NCBI GenBank assembly: GCA_949538625.1
Contig: CATISD010000145.1
Location: 1-37,187, forward strand
Source: Acidimicrobiales bacterium AG-410-I20
GTDB lineage: Bacteria; Actinomycetota; Acidimicrobiia; Acidimicrobiales; MedAcidi-G1
Direction: 5' to 3'
DNA length: 37,187 bases
Within the stretch, counting starts at the first letter, position 1, and every line of letters starts with the position of its first letter. Both the position numbers and the translations under genes were made by a program. A model generated the notes under the pieces. That model did not search any database. It was not told the DNA's origin and was given only the letters and a program-made list of their open reading frames with translations. Shown here one piece after another: positions 27,457 through 36,688 of this stretch.

Positions 27457-30400
27457 GTGTCGTTTCTGGTGTTTCTTAAACGATTAACCATCAAAGGTTT
27501 TAAGTCATTTGCCGATGTGGCAGCGCTTGAAATGGAACCCGGCGTTACTGTAGTTGTTGGTCCAAACGGTTCTGGTAAATCAAACGTGGTTGATGCCATT
27601 GCCTGGGTATTAGGAGCACAAGCGCCGAGCGCAGTTCGAGCTCAAAAAATGGATGATGTTATTTTCGCCGGAACAGCATCAAAGCCGGCTTTAGGCCGAG
27701 CAGAAGTTTCTTTAACCATTGATAATGAATCTGGCCTGTTACCGATCGAATTTTCTGAAGTAACAATCACTAGAACGCTTTTTAGAAGCGGCGATAGTGA
27801 GTACTCGATAAATAATTCACCTTGTCGCCTTCTAGACATTCAAGAACTTCTTTCAGATGCGGGCGTTGGGCGCCAACAGCATGTGATTGTTTCACAGGGT
27901 CAAATAGACGCTGTATTGAATGCTCGACCCGAAGAAAGACGCATGATCATTGAAGATGCTGCGGGAATTCTTAAATATCGTAAGCGAAAGGAGAAAGCAG
28001 AGAGACGTCTTAAAGCAACTGAAACTAACCTCAATCGTCTTGGAGATCTTCAGCGTGAGGTAAGGCGCCAACTTCGACCATTAGAAAAACAAGCCGAAGC
28101 AGCTCGCCGTCATGGCGACTTGATTGGAGAACTGACTGCGTTACGTCTTTATCGCGCTTCAAAAGAGTTGACAGAACTTAGAGAACGCACACAGACAGAG
28201 GCAAAACAGAGAACAGATTTAACTCGCCAAGAAAGTGATTTAAAAGGTGATCTCTCACGACTTGACACAGAAGTAGTTTCGGCCGAAGCCGAGCTTTCAG
28301 CCCGTGGTGGAGATGAATTAAGTGATCAGTTAGTCCAACACGAGTCATTACGTGAAAGAGCAAAAGGCTTACGAGGAATCGTGATTGAAAGACTAAGAGG
28401 AATAGAAAATGATCGACGCTCTGCTAACTCCTATCAGATTGTTTTAGACCTTGAATCTGAAATAGCACGCTCCGAAGCAGAACTAGCAGCGATAGAGGTA
28501 GAAGTTGCCTCATTCACTCCCGAATCAGAACGTCTCTCTGTGTTAGAGGAAGAACTAAAAAAAGAACGAGATGCGTTTGGTCTGGAATGGGGAGATGGGA
28601 TGCCCGCTTCCGAAGGTCTAGCTTCTGAAGTAAGAGGGGAACTTGGGGCGCTTAGATCTTCAATAAATGAACTCAAAACCGAAAGAGACGGGGTATCAGA
28701 ACGACTGTCAATGCTTGATGCCTCCTATGCGCGATTAGATATAGAGGCAAGAAAGTTACGTGAAAGGCTTTCCGAAGGAGATGTAGTTGAAGAGCCTCTT
28801 GTAGCAGAAATGTTGGAAGTGGAGTCTCAAGCGAGCCAAAGTTCACAAGATCGAGATAGTGCATGGGAGCGTCTAGTTGCTGCAGAAGCAGAGTTAAGAA
28901 CTATTCGTGCTCGAGTTGAAGCTTTAGCATTAGCACTAGACGAAGCTCGTTCAAAAGCTGGCGCTAGTCATCTTGCCGAAATTGATGGCGTGCTGGGAAC
29001 CTTGCTTGATTTAGTTGAGATAGATGCGGGTTATGAATCTGCTTTTGAAGCAGCAGCTGGTGAAGCTCTTGACGCCGTAGTGGTTCAAGGGACAGATCAA
29101 GCGATCAAAGCTATAGAGGCTTTGAAACGCGGCAGTTTCAGTGCAGCAGTTCTGAGTCTTCATGGAATTACTTCAAATCTTGTGCAATCGGATATAGCGA
29201 CTTCAATCCGCCAGCATGTAAGGGCGCGTATGCCAGATGTAGATGAATTGCTAGACCGACTTCTTAGTCAAGTCGCTCTCGTTACTACTGGTAGTGCTGT
29301 GGCAATTGATTTGGCCATCGCTAACCCCGACACAATCATTGTTACAACGGACGGTGATCGGTTTGGGCCTTCAGGATGGAAGATAGGAGGGGGCCGAAGT
29401 GGGGCTACTGGAGCAGCGTTAGCTGAAGCTGAAATCCGTTTAGTAGCCGCTGAAATGGAAAGAACAGATGCAAAGTCAGCATTTGAAGAGGCTGAGAAGA
29501 GAGCAGCTGACTTAGATCAAGAAGTACATCGAGTAAACCAGTCGCTTAATGATCATGATAATGAATTCAGTGCAGCTGCAGAGGCGTTACAACAGTTGCA
29601 GTCTGAGCGCCGTGAATTAGCTGCAGAAATAAATAGTCTTCAGAATCGATCAAAAGAAATAACTAAAAGGATAGAAAATGAAACCGCTCGAGTTTCTGAA
29701 CTTGAAAAGCGTCTTTTAGAACTCGAAGAAGATGAGGAGAAACAGACTGAAGCCGCTCAGCGGATGGTTCAAGACCGTCATCAACTTGACAAAAAAATGG
29801 AAGAAATTTCTAAAAAGAGAACAGAACATGAAGTTCGATATGCGGATGTTGCCGCACGACAATCCTCAATAAACAAAAGATTAGATGATCAGAAAAATCA
29901 GTTGGCATCTCTGGAGGAGATACATTCTGAAGCTTCGGCCCAAAGAGAGCAGCTTGATAGACGTGAAACTATTAATAAACAAATTATTGAGGCTTTAGAT
30001 CTAGAAATCAGTGAAATTGAAATGCGTCTCAAAGATCTCCGTTTCGAGAGACAAAAACAATCAGATCGAGTGCAAGCTGCAGTAATCCGGTTAGATGGAA
30101 TTCGTCGTGAACGCTTGGAAAGCGAACGTGAGATATCTCAATTACGAGAGCGCCAATCACGACTTGAAATAGAAAGAGCGGAGACCAGATTACGTCTCGA
30201 AAACTTGGTGTCTAGAATTCGAACAGAGTTTGATAGAGAACCTGAAGCAATACTTGACGAGCCTCAACCAGAGCTCCCATCAGGAGTATCAGAGACCAAT
30301 AGAGTTTCTGAACTAGAGCATGACCTGAAGATAATGGGTCCAATCAATCCACTGGCATTAGAAGAGTTCGAAGCGCTCAATGAACGATACGAGTTTTTAC

Positions 30401-30978
30401 AAGAGCAACTTGAAGATGTTCGGGCGACTCGGCGCGAATTACGAAAAGTTATTCGTTCGATAGATGAAGAGATTGTAAGGGTCTTTTCTTCAGCGTGGGC
30501 AGAAGTCTCTGAGCACTTCACTAGTCTCTTCGGAAGCCTATTTCCGGGAGGAACAGGAGTGCTTCGGTTAACTGATACTTCAGATCTTTTGTCAACAGGA
30601 ATCGAGGTCGAAGCTCGCCCATCGGGGAAGAATGTCAAAAAACTTTCCCTCCTATCTGGTGGAGAAAGGTCGTTAACAGCTCTAGCTTTCTTGTTTGCTG
30701 TCTTTAGGAGTCGACCCTCACCTTTCTATGTCATGGATGAAGTAGAAGCTGCATTAGACGACGTTAATTTGCATCGCTTTCTTGGGCTCGTTGGACAATT
30801 CCGAGATGATGCTCAATTATTGATTGTTAGCCACCAAAAACGCACAATGGAAGCTGCAGATTGTTTGTATGGAGTCTCAATGGCACCAGGTGGCTCATCC
30901 CGTGTTGTAAGTGAAAGAGTTGAAAGACCAGAGATCAAATTAGAACCAGAAACGATGAAAACTGTAACAAACTCTTGA
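27457..30978 (+). CDS. smc: Chromosome segregation protein SMC
   Basis: 'LKRLTIKGFKSFADVAALEMEPGVTVVVGPNGSGKSNVVDAIAWVLG', long coiled coils, hinge region, 'LSLLSGGERSLTALAFLFAVFRSRPSPFYVMDEVEAALDDVNL'. Confidence 0.97.
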   Translation: MSFLVFLKRLTIKGFKSFADVAALEMEPGVTVVVGPNGSGKSNVVDAIAWVLGAQAPSAVRAQKMDDVIFAGTASKPALGRAEVSLTIDNESGLLPIEFSEVTITRTLFRSGDSEYSINNSPCRLLDIQELLSDAGVGRQQHVIVSQGQIDAVLNARPEERRMIIEDAAGILKYRKRKEKAERRLKATETNLNRLGDLQREVRRQLRPLEKQAEAARRHGDLIGELTALRLYRASKELTELRERTQTEAKQRTDLTRQESDLKGDLSRLDTEVVSAEAELSARGGDELSDQLVQHESLRERAKGLRGIVIERLRGIENDRRSANSYQIVLDLESEIARSEAELAAIEVEVASFTPESERLSVLEEELKKERDAFGLEWGDGMPASEGLASEVRGELGALRSSINELKTERDGVSERLSMLDASYARLDIEARKLRERLSEGDVVEEPLVAEMLEVESQASQSSQDRDSAWERLVAAEAELRTIRARVEALALALDEARSKAGASHLAEIDGVLGTLLDLVEIDAGYESAFEAAAGEALDAVVVQGTDQAIKAIEALKRGSFSAAVLSLHGITSNLVQSDIATSIRQHVRARMPDVDELLDRLLSQVALVTTGSAVAIDLAIANPDTIIVTTDGDRFGPSGWKIGGGRSGATGAALAEAEIRLVAAEMERTDAKSAFEEAEKRAADLDQEVHRVNQSLNDHDNEFSAAAEALQQLQSERRELAAEINSLQNRSKEITKRIENETARVSELEKRLLELEEDEEKQTEAAQRMVQDRHQLDKKMEEISKKRTEHEVRYADVAARQSSINKRLDDQKNQLASLEEIHSEASAQREQLDRRETINKQIIEALDLEISEIEMRLKDLRFERQKQSDRVQAAVIRLDGIRRERLESEREISQLRERQSRLEIERAETRLRLENLVSRIRTEFDREPEAILDEPQPELPSGVSETNRVSELEHDLKIMGPINPLALEEFEALNERYEFLQEQLEDVRATRRELRKVIRSIDEEIVRVFSSAWAEVSEHFTSLFGSLFPGGTGVLRLTDTSDLLSTGIEVEARPSGKNVKKLSLLSGGERSLTALAFLFAVFRSRPSPFYVMDEVEAALDDVNLHRFLGLVGQFRDDAQLLIVSHQKRTMEAADCLYGVSMAPGGSSRVVSERVERPEIKLEPETMKTVTNS

Positions 30979-31030
30979 TTCTTTAATAGAGCGACTATGA
31001 CAAGTCCGTTTCACGATGTAGCGTCACATT

Positions 31031-31720
31031 ATGAGAATTCTTGTCGTAGACGACGAAGTAGACCTTGTAGAAGCCATAGCAAGAGGTTTACGACGTCAAG
31101 GATATGCAGTAGATATAGCCACTAGTGGTAAAGAAGCCATAGACAAATCTTCGTATACAGCATATGACTTAGTTTGTTTAGATTTGACTATGCCCGATAT
31201 AGATGGACTTGAAGTCTGCAAAGTCTTACGTGAAAATCCCCCTGAAGGGATAATCCCTCGGATACTGATGCTTACTGCCCGAGATACTATCGAGGAGAGA
31301 ATCGCTGGATTAGATGTGGGCGCTGATGACTATTTAGTAAAACCCTTCGCATTTGATGAGTTAGCAGCGCGCATTCGTTCTTTGCTGCGTCGAGACGGCG
31401 GTCGTAGTGGCGCTGTTTTACAAGTCGGTTCACTAATTATGGATACTGCACGACACATTGTTACACGCGATGATCGGACTCTTGATTTAACGGCAAAAGA
31501 ATTTGCAGTTCTGCGCTATTTAATGTCTCGCCCCGGGGACGTTGTCTCGCAAGAGGATTTGTTAGAGCATGTTTGGGATGAACATGCGGATCCATTTACG
31601 AATACTGTTCGAGTAACTGTTGGAACGCTTCGTCGAAAAGTCAATTTTGATCAAGGAGATTCAATACTAGAAACCGTTGTAGGTCGTGGCTATCGATTAT
31701 CAGAAGAGCCGAATTTGTGA
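31031..31720 (+). CDS. OmpR/PhoB-family response regulator
   Basis: 'MRILVVDDEVDLVEAIARGLRRQGYAVDIA', 'DLVCLDLTMPDIDGLEV', 'LDVGADDYLVKPFAFDELAARIRSLLRR', C-terminal winged helix. Confidence 0.95.
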   Translation: MRILVVDDEVDLVEAIARGLRRQGYAVDIATSGKEAIDKSSYTAYDLVCLDLTMPDIDGLEVCKVLRENPPEGIIPRILMLTARDTIEERIAGLDVGADDYLVKPFAFDELAARIRSLLRRDGGRSGAVLQVGSLIMDTARHIVTRDDRTLDLTAKEFAVLRYLMSRPGDVVSQEDLLEHVWDEHADPFTNTVRVTVGTLRRKVNFDQGDSILETVVGRGYRLSEEPNL

Positions 31721-32934
31721 AAAAGAAAACTCGGATACCTTTAAGCGGATTACGCATTCGCCTAGCTTTTCTTTACTCAATATTGCTGTTTGGACTTGCT
31801 TCATTAGGAGTAGGAGTGATTTATTTAAGCCTTTCTGTATCTCTTTCAGATGAACCAATGTCACGAGATGCAGCATTCCAGATTTTGGTGGATGAATTAG
31901 GTGAATTCTCTTCCACCCCTACTGATATTGACAACGTCACAGATTTAACAGAGAACCATAAAACCCAGTTAGTGGGTTTTGAACAGGCGGTAAATCAGAG
32001 AGCGCTAGACCAGTTACGGTCTTATTCCGGATGGTCTCTTCTAGCCCTCTTTGCTGCCAGCATGTTGATTGGATGGTATGTATCTGGGCTAGTTCTTCGC
32101 CCAATAGGAAGGATCACCTCGGTAGCACGAGATATACAAGCAACCGACCTTTCTCGTCGAATTGAGTTAGGAGGACCAGCAGATGAATTACGCGATCTCG
32201 GAGACACATTCGACCAAATGCTTGACCGTCTCGACCAAGCGTTTGAAGGGCAAAGGCAATTTATTCAAGAAACTTCTCACGAACTTAGGAACCCTTTAGC
32301 AGTCATACGCGCGAATCTTGATGTTGTCTTAAACGATCCCAAAGCGAATTTAGAAGAGTTCCGATTCTCAGGAGAAGTAGCAAACCGTGCAGCAGTAAGA
32401 ATGTCAGCTTTAGTAGATGACCTCTTGTTATTGGCTCATCATGAAAGACGTGCTGTTCATCGTGAGCCCATCTTTTTGTCTCAAGTTGCGAGTGAAACAG
32501 TTGAAGATTTTTCTGCTTTCGCAAAAGAAAACAATGTTTCATTAACACTAGAGATGTCACCGCAGATAAAAGTTATTGGCGACGCAGCAGCTTTAAGAAG
32601 AGCATTAGCGAACCTGCTAAGTAATGCAATACGTATCACTGGCGCTCAAAAAATGGAAGGCTTAATCAAAGTCGTTGGAGGCCAAGACACAGATCAAGTC
32701 TGGATTTCAGTGGAAGATAATGGCCCCGGACTATCAACAGAAGATCTTGAACGAGTATTCCAGCGTTTTTGGAAAGGGAATGCTTCCGAAGCGAAAGAAT
32801 CTGGTCGTTCTGGTTTAGGTTTAGCAATTGTACGGCAGATAGTTGAAGGTCATGGCGGTCAAGTAACCGTTCGGTCTCAACTAGGAAGCGGTGCCACTTT
32901 CACCATTTGGTTACCTCGCTATATTACTTTGTAG
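31717..32934 (+). CDS. Sensor histidine kinase with TM segments and HAMP domain
   Basis: TM segments, HAMP-like region, 'QFIQETSHELRNPLAVIRANLDVVL' H-box, 'VEDNGPGLSTEDLERVFQRFWKG', 'GRSGLGLAIVRQIVEGHGG'. Confidence 0.95.
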   Translation: MKKKTRIPLSGLRIRLAFLYSILLFGLASLGVGVIYLSLSVSLSDEPMSRDAAFQILVDELGEFSSTPTDIDNVTDLTENHKTQLVGFEQAVNQRALDQLRSYSGWSLLALFAASMLIGWYVSGLVLRPIGRITSVARDIQATDLSRRIELGGPADELRDLGDTFDQMLDRLDQAFEGQRQFIQETSHELRNPLAVIRANLDVVLNDPKANLEEFRFSGEVANRAAVRMSALVDDLLLLAHHERRAVHREPIFLSQVASETVEDFSAFAKENNVSLTLEMSPQIKVIGDAAALRRALANLLSNAIRITGAQKMEGLIKVVGGQDTDQVWISVEDNGPGLSTEDLERVFQRFWKGNASEAKESGRSGLGLAIVRQIVEGHGGQVTVRSQLGSGATFTIWLPRYITL

Positions 32935-32974
32935 TTGCTGCTTATTTTTGATCTTGATTGTCTAGGTTAGAGCC

Positions 32975-34189
32975 ATGGAAGAAAATGATATTGAAGAACA
33001 TATGATCGGGAGTTCTTCATTTGAGGAAGATGAGGCTGAGAGCGTAATTTCAATAGATAGTGGCAGCGAATTATTAGAAGAGTCTCAGAGCTATTCTCCT
33101 TCTTTTTGGAGAAGACGAAAAAATGCATTTAAAATTTTTGCAGCATTCTTTCTTCTAGCTACCGGACTAGTTCTTGGCGGTCTCTTTATGTATTTATCTG
33201 AAGATGAACCACCTATTGAATCTCAGGTCACTTTTCAACTAGGAGAGACTCCAGTCCAAAGCCCTGGTGAAGAGCCAGTTGTAGAAGTCGCCAAAGCAGT
33301 TTCTCCTTCAGTTGTGCTAGTAGAGATCCCTACATTAGGTCAAGGATCAGGAATTATTCTTGACGCAGATGGGCATATAGCTACTAATGGTCATGTAGTA
33401 GATGATGCAGAATCTGTTCTGATCACTCTTCCAAATGGGCGAAAAATTGAAGCTAATGTCATTGGTTCTGATATCCGGCGTGATGTTGCCGTAGTGAAAC
33501 TTCTAGAAAAAGTTGAGAACTTAACTCCCGCGACATTTGCTCCGAGCGACGATATCCAAGTAGGACAGTTAGCAGTTGCAGTTGGAAGCCCCTTTGATCT
33601 TTCGCAAACAGTTACATCGGGAATAGTAAGTGCTCTTGGTCGGGTCGTTTCTTCTTATGGCTGTGAAGTCGGCGGCTTCAACAGCGCCGATTGTGCTGGA
33701 ATCTCTACAATTCAAACGGACGCTCCTATAAATCCTGGAAATTCTGGTGGGCCCTTAGCCGACAGGTACGGCAGAGTCATTGGCATGAATACCTTGATAT
33801 ATACCGACGGCATAGTTGAGGGAAACGTCGGGGTTGGATTTGCTTTGCCAAGCGACACCGTCGTGTTAGTGGCGCAAAGGCTTATTGCGGGTGAACCCGT
33901 AGGAACAGCATGGCTAGGTATTAGAGGAGAATCGCCAGAGGATGGTAGAGGGGGAGCAATAATAGTTGATCTAACTCAAGGGTCTCCTGCAGATCGCGCT
34001 GGCCTTGAAATCGGAGATCTCATTGTTGCATCAGAGAGTCGGCCAATATTAACAATGGAATCATTAAGGGCAGATATTCAACTTCGCTTGCCTGGTATGA
34101 CAATCACTCTTGACTATGAACGAAACAACGAACTATTTAGCGCGGAAGTGACATTGGGCGACCTAGATAAATTTCTAGCGGAGCCATAA
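32975..34189 (+). CDS. Membrane-anchored HtrA-like (S1C) serine protease with PDZ domain
   Basis: TM 'FKIFAAFFLLATGLVLGGLFMYL'; catalytic His/Asp/Ser in 'IATNGHVVDDAE', 'DIRRDVAVVKL', 'TDAPINPGNSGGPL'; C-terminal PDZ-like 'GSPADRAGLEIGDLIVA'. Confidence 0.94.
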   Translation: MEENDIEEHMIGSSSFEEDEAESVISIDSGSELLEESQSYSPSFWRRRKNAFKIFAAFFLLATGLVLGGLFMYLSEDEPPIESQVTFQLGETPVQSPGEEPVVEVAKAVSPSVVLVEIPTLGQGSGIILDADGHIATNGHVVDDAESVLITLPNGRKIEANVIGSDIRRDVAVVKLLEKVENLTPATFAPSDDIQVGQLAVAVGSPFDLSQTVTSGIVSALGRVVSSYGCEVGGFNSADCAGISTIQTDAPINPGNSGGPLADRYGRVIGMNTLIYTDGIVEGNVGVGFALPSDTVVLVAQRLIAGEPVGTAWLGIRGESPEDGRGGAIIVDLTQGSPADRAGLEIGDLIVASESRPILTMESLRADIQLRLPGMTITLDYERNNELFSAEVTLGDLDKFLAEP

Positions 34190-34194
34190 AACTT

Positions 34195-35085
34195 ATGACA
34201 TTCACGAGTCGTATTGGGAAAGTTCGGGCGTCCTTCACAGGCAGTCTCACAAAATTTCGATCACGGAATGAGGTGGATGGATTAATTTGGGAGGACTTAG
34301 AAGAAGCACTTCTGCTAGCAGATGTTGGAGCAACTACAACAGATCGACTAATAAACGAAGTTCGTCAATTATCTAAAGAAGAACAAGTAAATAACCCAGA
34401 AAGAGTCCTAGAAATACTGCAAAGAAAAATGATTGATTCTTTAGAATCTTCAAACAGAGAACTAAGGCAAGACTCTTCTCTCAGTATCTGGCTATTTGTA
34501 GGAGTAAATGGAGTAGGCAAAACAACAACTATTGGCAAGCTTGCAAGCCAAAGAAATTCCATGGGTCAAAAAATAGTTCTTGCAGCAGGGGACACCTTTC
34601 GCGCAGCTGCAGTGGAACAATTAAAACAATGGGCAGAACTATCTGAATCAACGGTTATAAGTGGATCAGAAGGAGCAGATCCAAGTTCTGTAATTTTTGA
34701 TGCAGTTGAACACGCAGCATCAAAGGGTGTTGAACTTGTGCTAGCTGACACAGCTGGCAGAGTTCATACCAAAAGTAATCTCATGGAAGAACTTCAAAAA
34801 ATAAGGAGAGTTGCTGAAAAAGGAGATGGCACTGTGACTGAAACTTTACTTGTTATAGATGCAACCACAGGACAAAACGGTTTGATTCAAGCTCGACAAT
34901 TCACTGAGGCTGCACAAGTTACCGGTGTTGCGCTCACTAAACTTGATGGGACCTCACGTGGTGGAATCATATTCGCAATAAACGAAGAATTAGGAATCCC
35001 AGTAAAACTCGTTGGGATAGGAGAGAGAGTTGAAGATCTCTTACCGTTTGAGCCAACTGATTTTGTAAACGCCCTGTTTGATTAA
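34195..35085 (+). CDS. ftsY: Signal recognition particle receptor FtsY
   Basis: 'GVNGVGKTTTIGKLAS', 'AAGDTFRAAAVEQLKQW', 'LADTAGRVHTKSNLMEEL', 'LTKLDGTSRGGIIFAI', 'GIGERVEDLLPFEP'. Confidence 0.96.
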   Translation: MTFTSRIGKVRASFTGSLTKFRSRNEVDGLIWEDLEEALLLADVGATTTDRLINEVRQLSKEEQVNNPERVLEILQRKMIDSLESSNRELRQDSSLSIWLFVGVNGVGKTTTIGKLASQRNSMGQKIVLAAGDTFRAAAVEQLKQWAELSESTVISGSEGADPSSVIFDAVEHAASKGVELVLADTAGRVHTKSNLMEELQKIRRVAEKGDGTVTETLLVIDATTGQNGLIQARQFTEAAQVTGVALTKLDGTSRGGIIFAINEELGIPVKLVGIGERVEDLLPFEPTDFVNALFD

Positions 35086-35104
35086 CATTTGAACGATCAA
35101 AGCT

Positions 35105-36553
35105 ATGTTTGAAACTCTTACAAACCGTTTCGACGGAATACTAAAAAAAATACGAAGTAAAGGCCTTCTTGGACCAGAAGAGGTCGAAGAAGTATTAAAA
35201 GAAATTCGAACAGCCCTTCTTGACGCTGATGTCAACCTAAAAGTGGTGCGCACTTTTCAAGAAAGAGTTCGTACACGTGCCTTAGGAGAAGAAGTAAGTG
35301 GCGTGCTCAACCCCGGCCAACAAGTAGTAAAAATTGTTTCAGAAGAGCTGACAAATATTCTTGGCGGAGAATCAGTAAAACTTACTTTTGCTTCAAAGCC
35401 CCCAACGATAGTAATGCTCGCGGGATTACAAGGGTCAGGCAAGACCACAGCAGCTGCCAAACTTGCGAAATGGTTCAAAGGACAAGGGAGAAACCCTTTA
35501 CTAGTCGCTGCAGACTTAGCTCGCCCAGCTGCAGTTGAGCAATTAAGAACACTTGGCTCTCAAATCGGAGTGCCAGTCTTCAGCGAAACTTCGGATCCGG
35601 TAAGTGTCGCTGAAGCTGGATTAGAAGAAGCAAGAAGTTTGGGTAGAGATGTCGTGATATGCGATACAGCAGGCCGACTTACGATCGACCAACTAATGAT
35701 GGAAGAAGTAAGTGATATCTCAAAAACACTCTCTCCTCACTACACATTCCTCGTTGTGGATGCCATGATCGGACAAGAGTCTACGACAGTAGCTGAAGCG
35801 TTCTATGAAAGTGTTGAATATGACGGAGTTATCCTCACCAAACTTGATGGTGATGCTAGAGGTGGGGCGGCCTTATCAATCTGTGAAGTTACAGGTAAGC
35901 CCATAGCGTTTGCTTCGACTGGGGAAAAAGTCGAAGATTTTGAAATTTTCCATCCGGATCGACTAGCTAGTCGAATTCTTGGAATGGGTGATGTCGAAAC
36001 TCTCATAGAGAAAGCTGAAGAAGCTTTTGAGGAAGAAAAATCTAAGGCAGCAATGGAGCGCATGCTTGAGGGGACTTTCACTCTAGATGATTTTCTTGAT
36101 CAGGTTCAGCAAATACGAAAAATGGGTCCGATCAGCAATGTAATGGGCATGGTGCCAGGTATGACGCAACCTGGGCAACAGATAGATGGAGAGGCAGAAG
36201 AAAGGCGTATAAACCGGTTAGAAGGAATCATCCAATCCATGACTTCTCTAGAAAGAGTCAAACCAGAAATAATTGACGGGTCAAGACGTGCTCGTATTGC
36301 CAAAGGTAGTGGAACACAGCCATCTGAAGTTTCACAACTAATAAAACAATTTCGTGAAATGAAAAAAATGATGAAGAAGGCTCCCAAGAGTAGCAAATCA
36401 AAGAAAAACAAGAATAAGAAAAAAGGTGGTCGAACCTCTCCAAAAGGATCAGTTTCAACGGCAAAGAAAGGCCTCTCTCTCCCTGGCTTAGGCGAAGATT
36501 CAGTAAAAGAAAGCCTAAAAAATCTAGATTTAAGTGATTTCGACTTCTCTTAA
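35105..36553 (+). CDS. ffh: Signal recognition particle protein Ffh
   Basis: 'MLAGLQGSGKTTAAAKLA', 'AADLARPAAVEQL', 'CDTAGRLTIDQLMMEE', 'LTKLDGDARGGAALS', M domain 'GPISNVMGMVPGM', Lys-rich C-terminal segment. Confidence 0.97.
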   Translation: MFETLTNRFDGILKKIRSKGLLGPEEVEEVLKEIRTALLDADVNLKVVRTFQERVRTRALGEEVSGVLNPGQQVVKIVSEELTNILGGESVKLTFASKPPTIVMLAGLQGSGKTTAAAKLAKWFKGQGRNPLLVAADLARPAAVEQLRTLGSQIGVPVFSETSDPVSVAEAGLEEARSLGRDVVICDTAGRLTIDQLMMEEVSDISKTLSPHYTFLVVDAMIGQESTTVAEAFYESVEYDGVILTKLDGDARGGAALSICEVTGKPIAFASTGEKVEDFEIFHPDRLASRILGMGDVETLIEKAEEAFEEEKSKAAMERMLEGTFTLDDFLDQVQQIRKMGPISNVMGMVPGMTQPGQQIDGEAEERRINRLEGIIQSMTSLERVKPEIIDGSRRARIAKGSGTQPSEVSQLIKQFREMKKMMKKAPKSSKSKKNKNKKKGGRTSPKGSVSTAKKGLSLPGLGEDSVKESLKNLDLSDFDFS

Positions 36554-36587
36554 TTCTAGATATGCCAAAAAAAGGCGGAATTCTCTC

Positions 36588-36593
36588 TATAAT
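36588..36593 (+). promoter_or_regulatory. Possible -10 element (TATAAT) upstream of rpsP
   Basis: TATAAT hexamer in the ffh-rpsP intergenic region; no convincing -35 box seen. Confidence 0.25.
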
Positions 36594-36688
36594 CGGGCAG
36601 AATGTTTCTCCGACTGGATGCATATTCTTAGCATCAGAAATTAAGCCATAAGATTAAGTGGTAAGAAACGAATAGAGAGTGAGCCATT

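Noticed and set aside
36617-36635. GATGC...GCATC inverted repeat in the rpsP leader as a riboregulator
   Set aside because: 5-bp stem with a 9-nt loop is expected by chance; no conservation evidence available.
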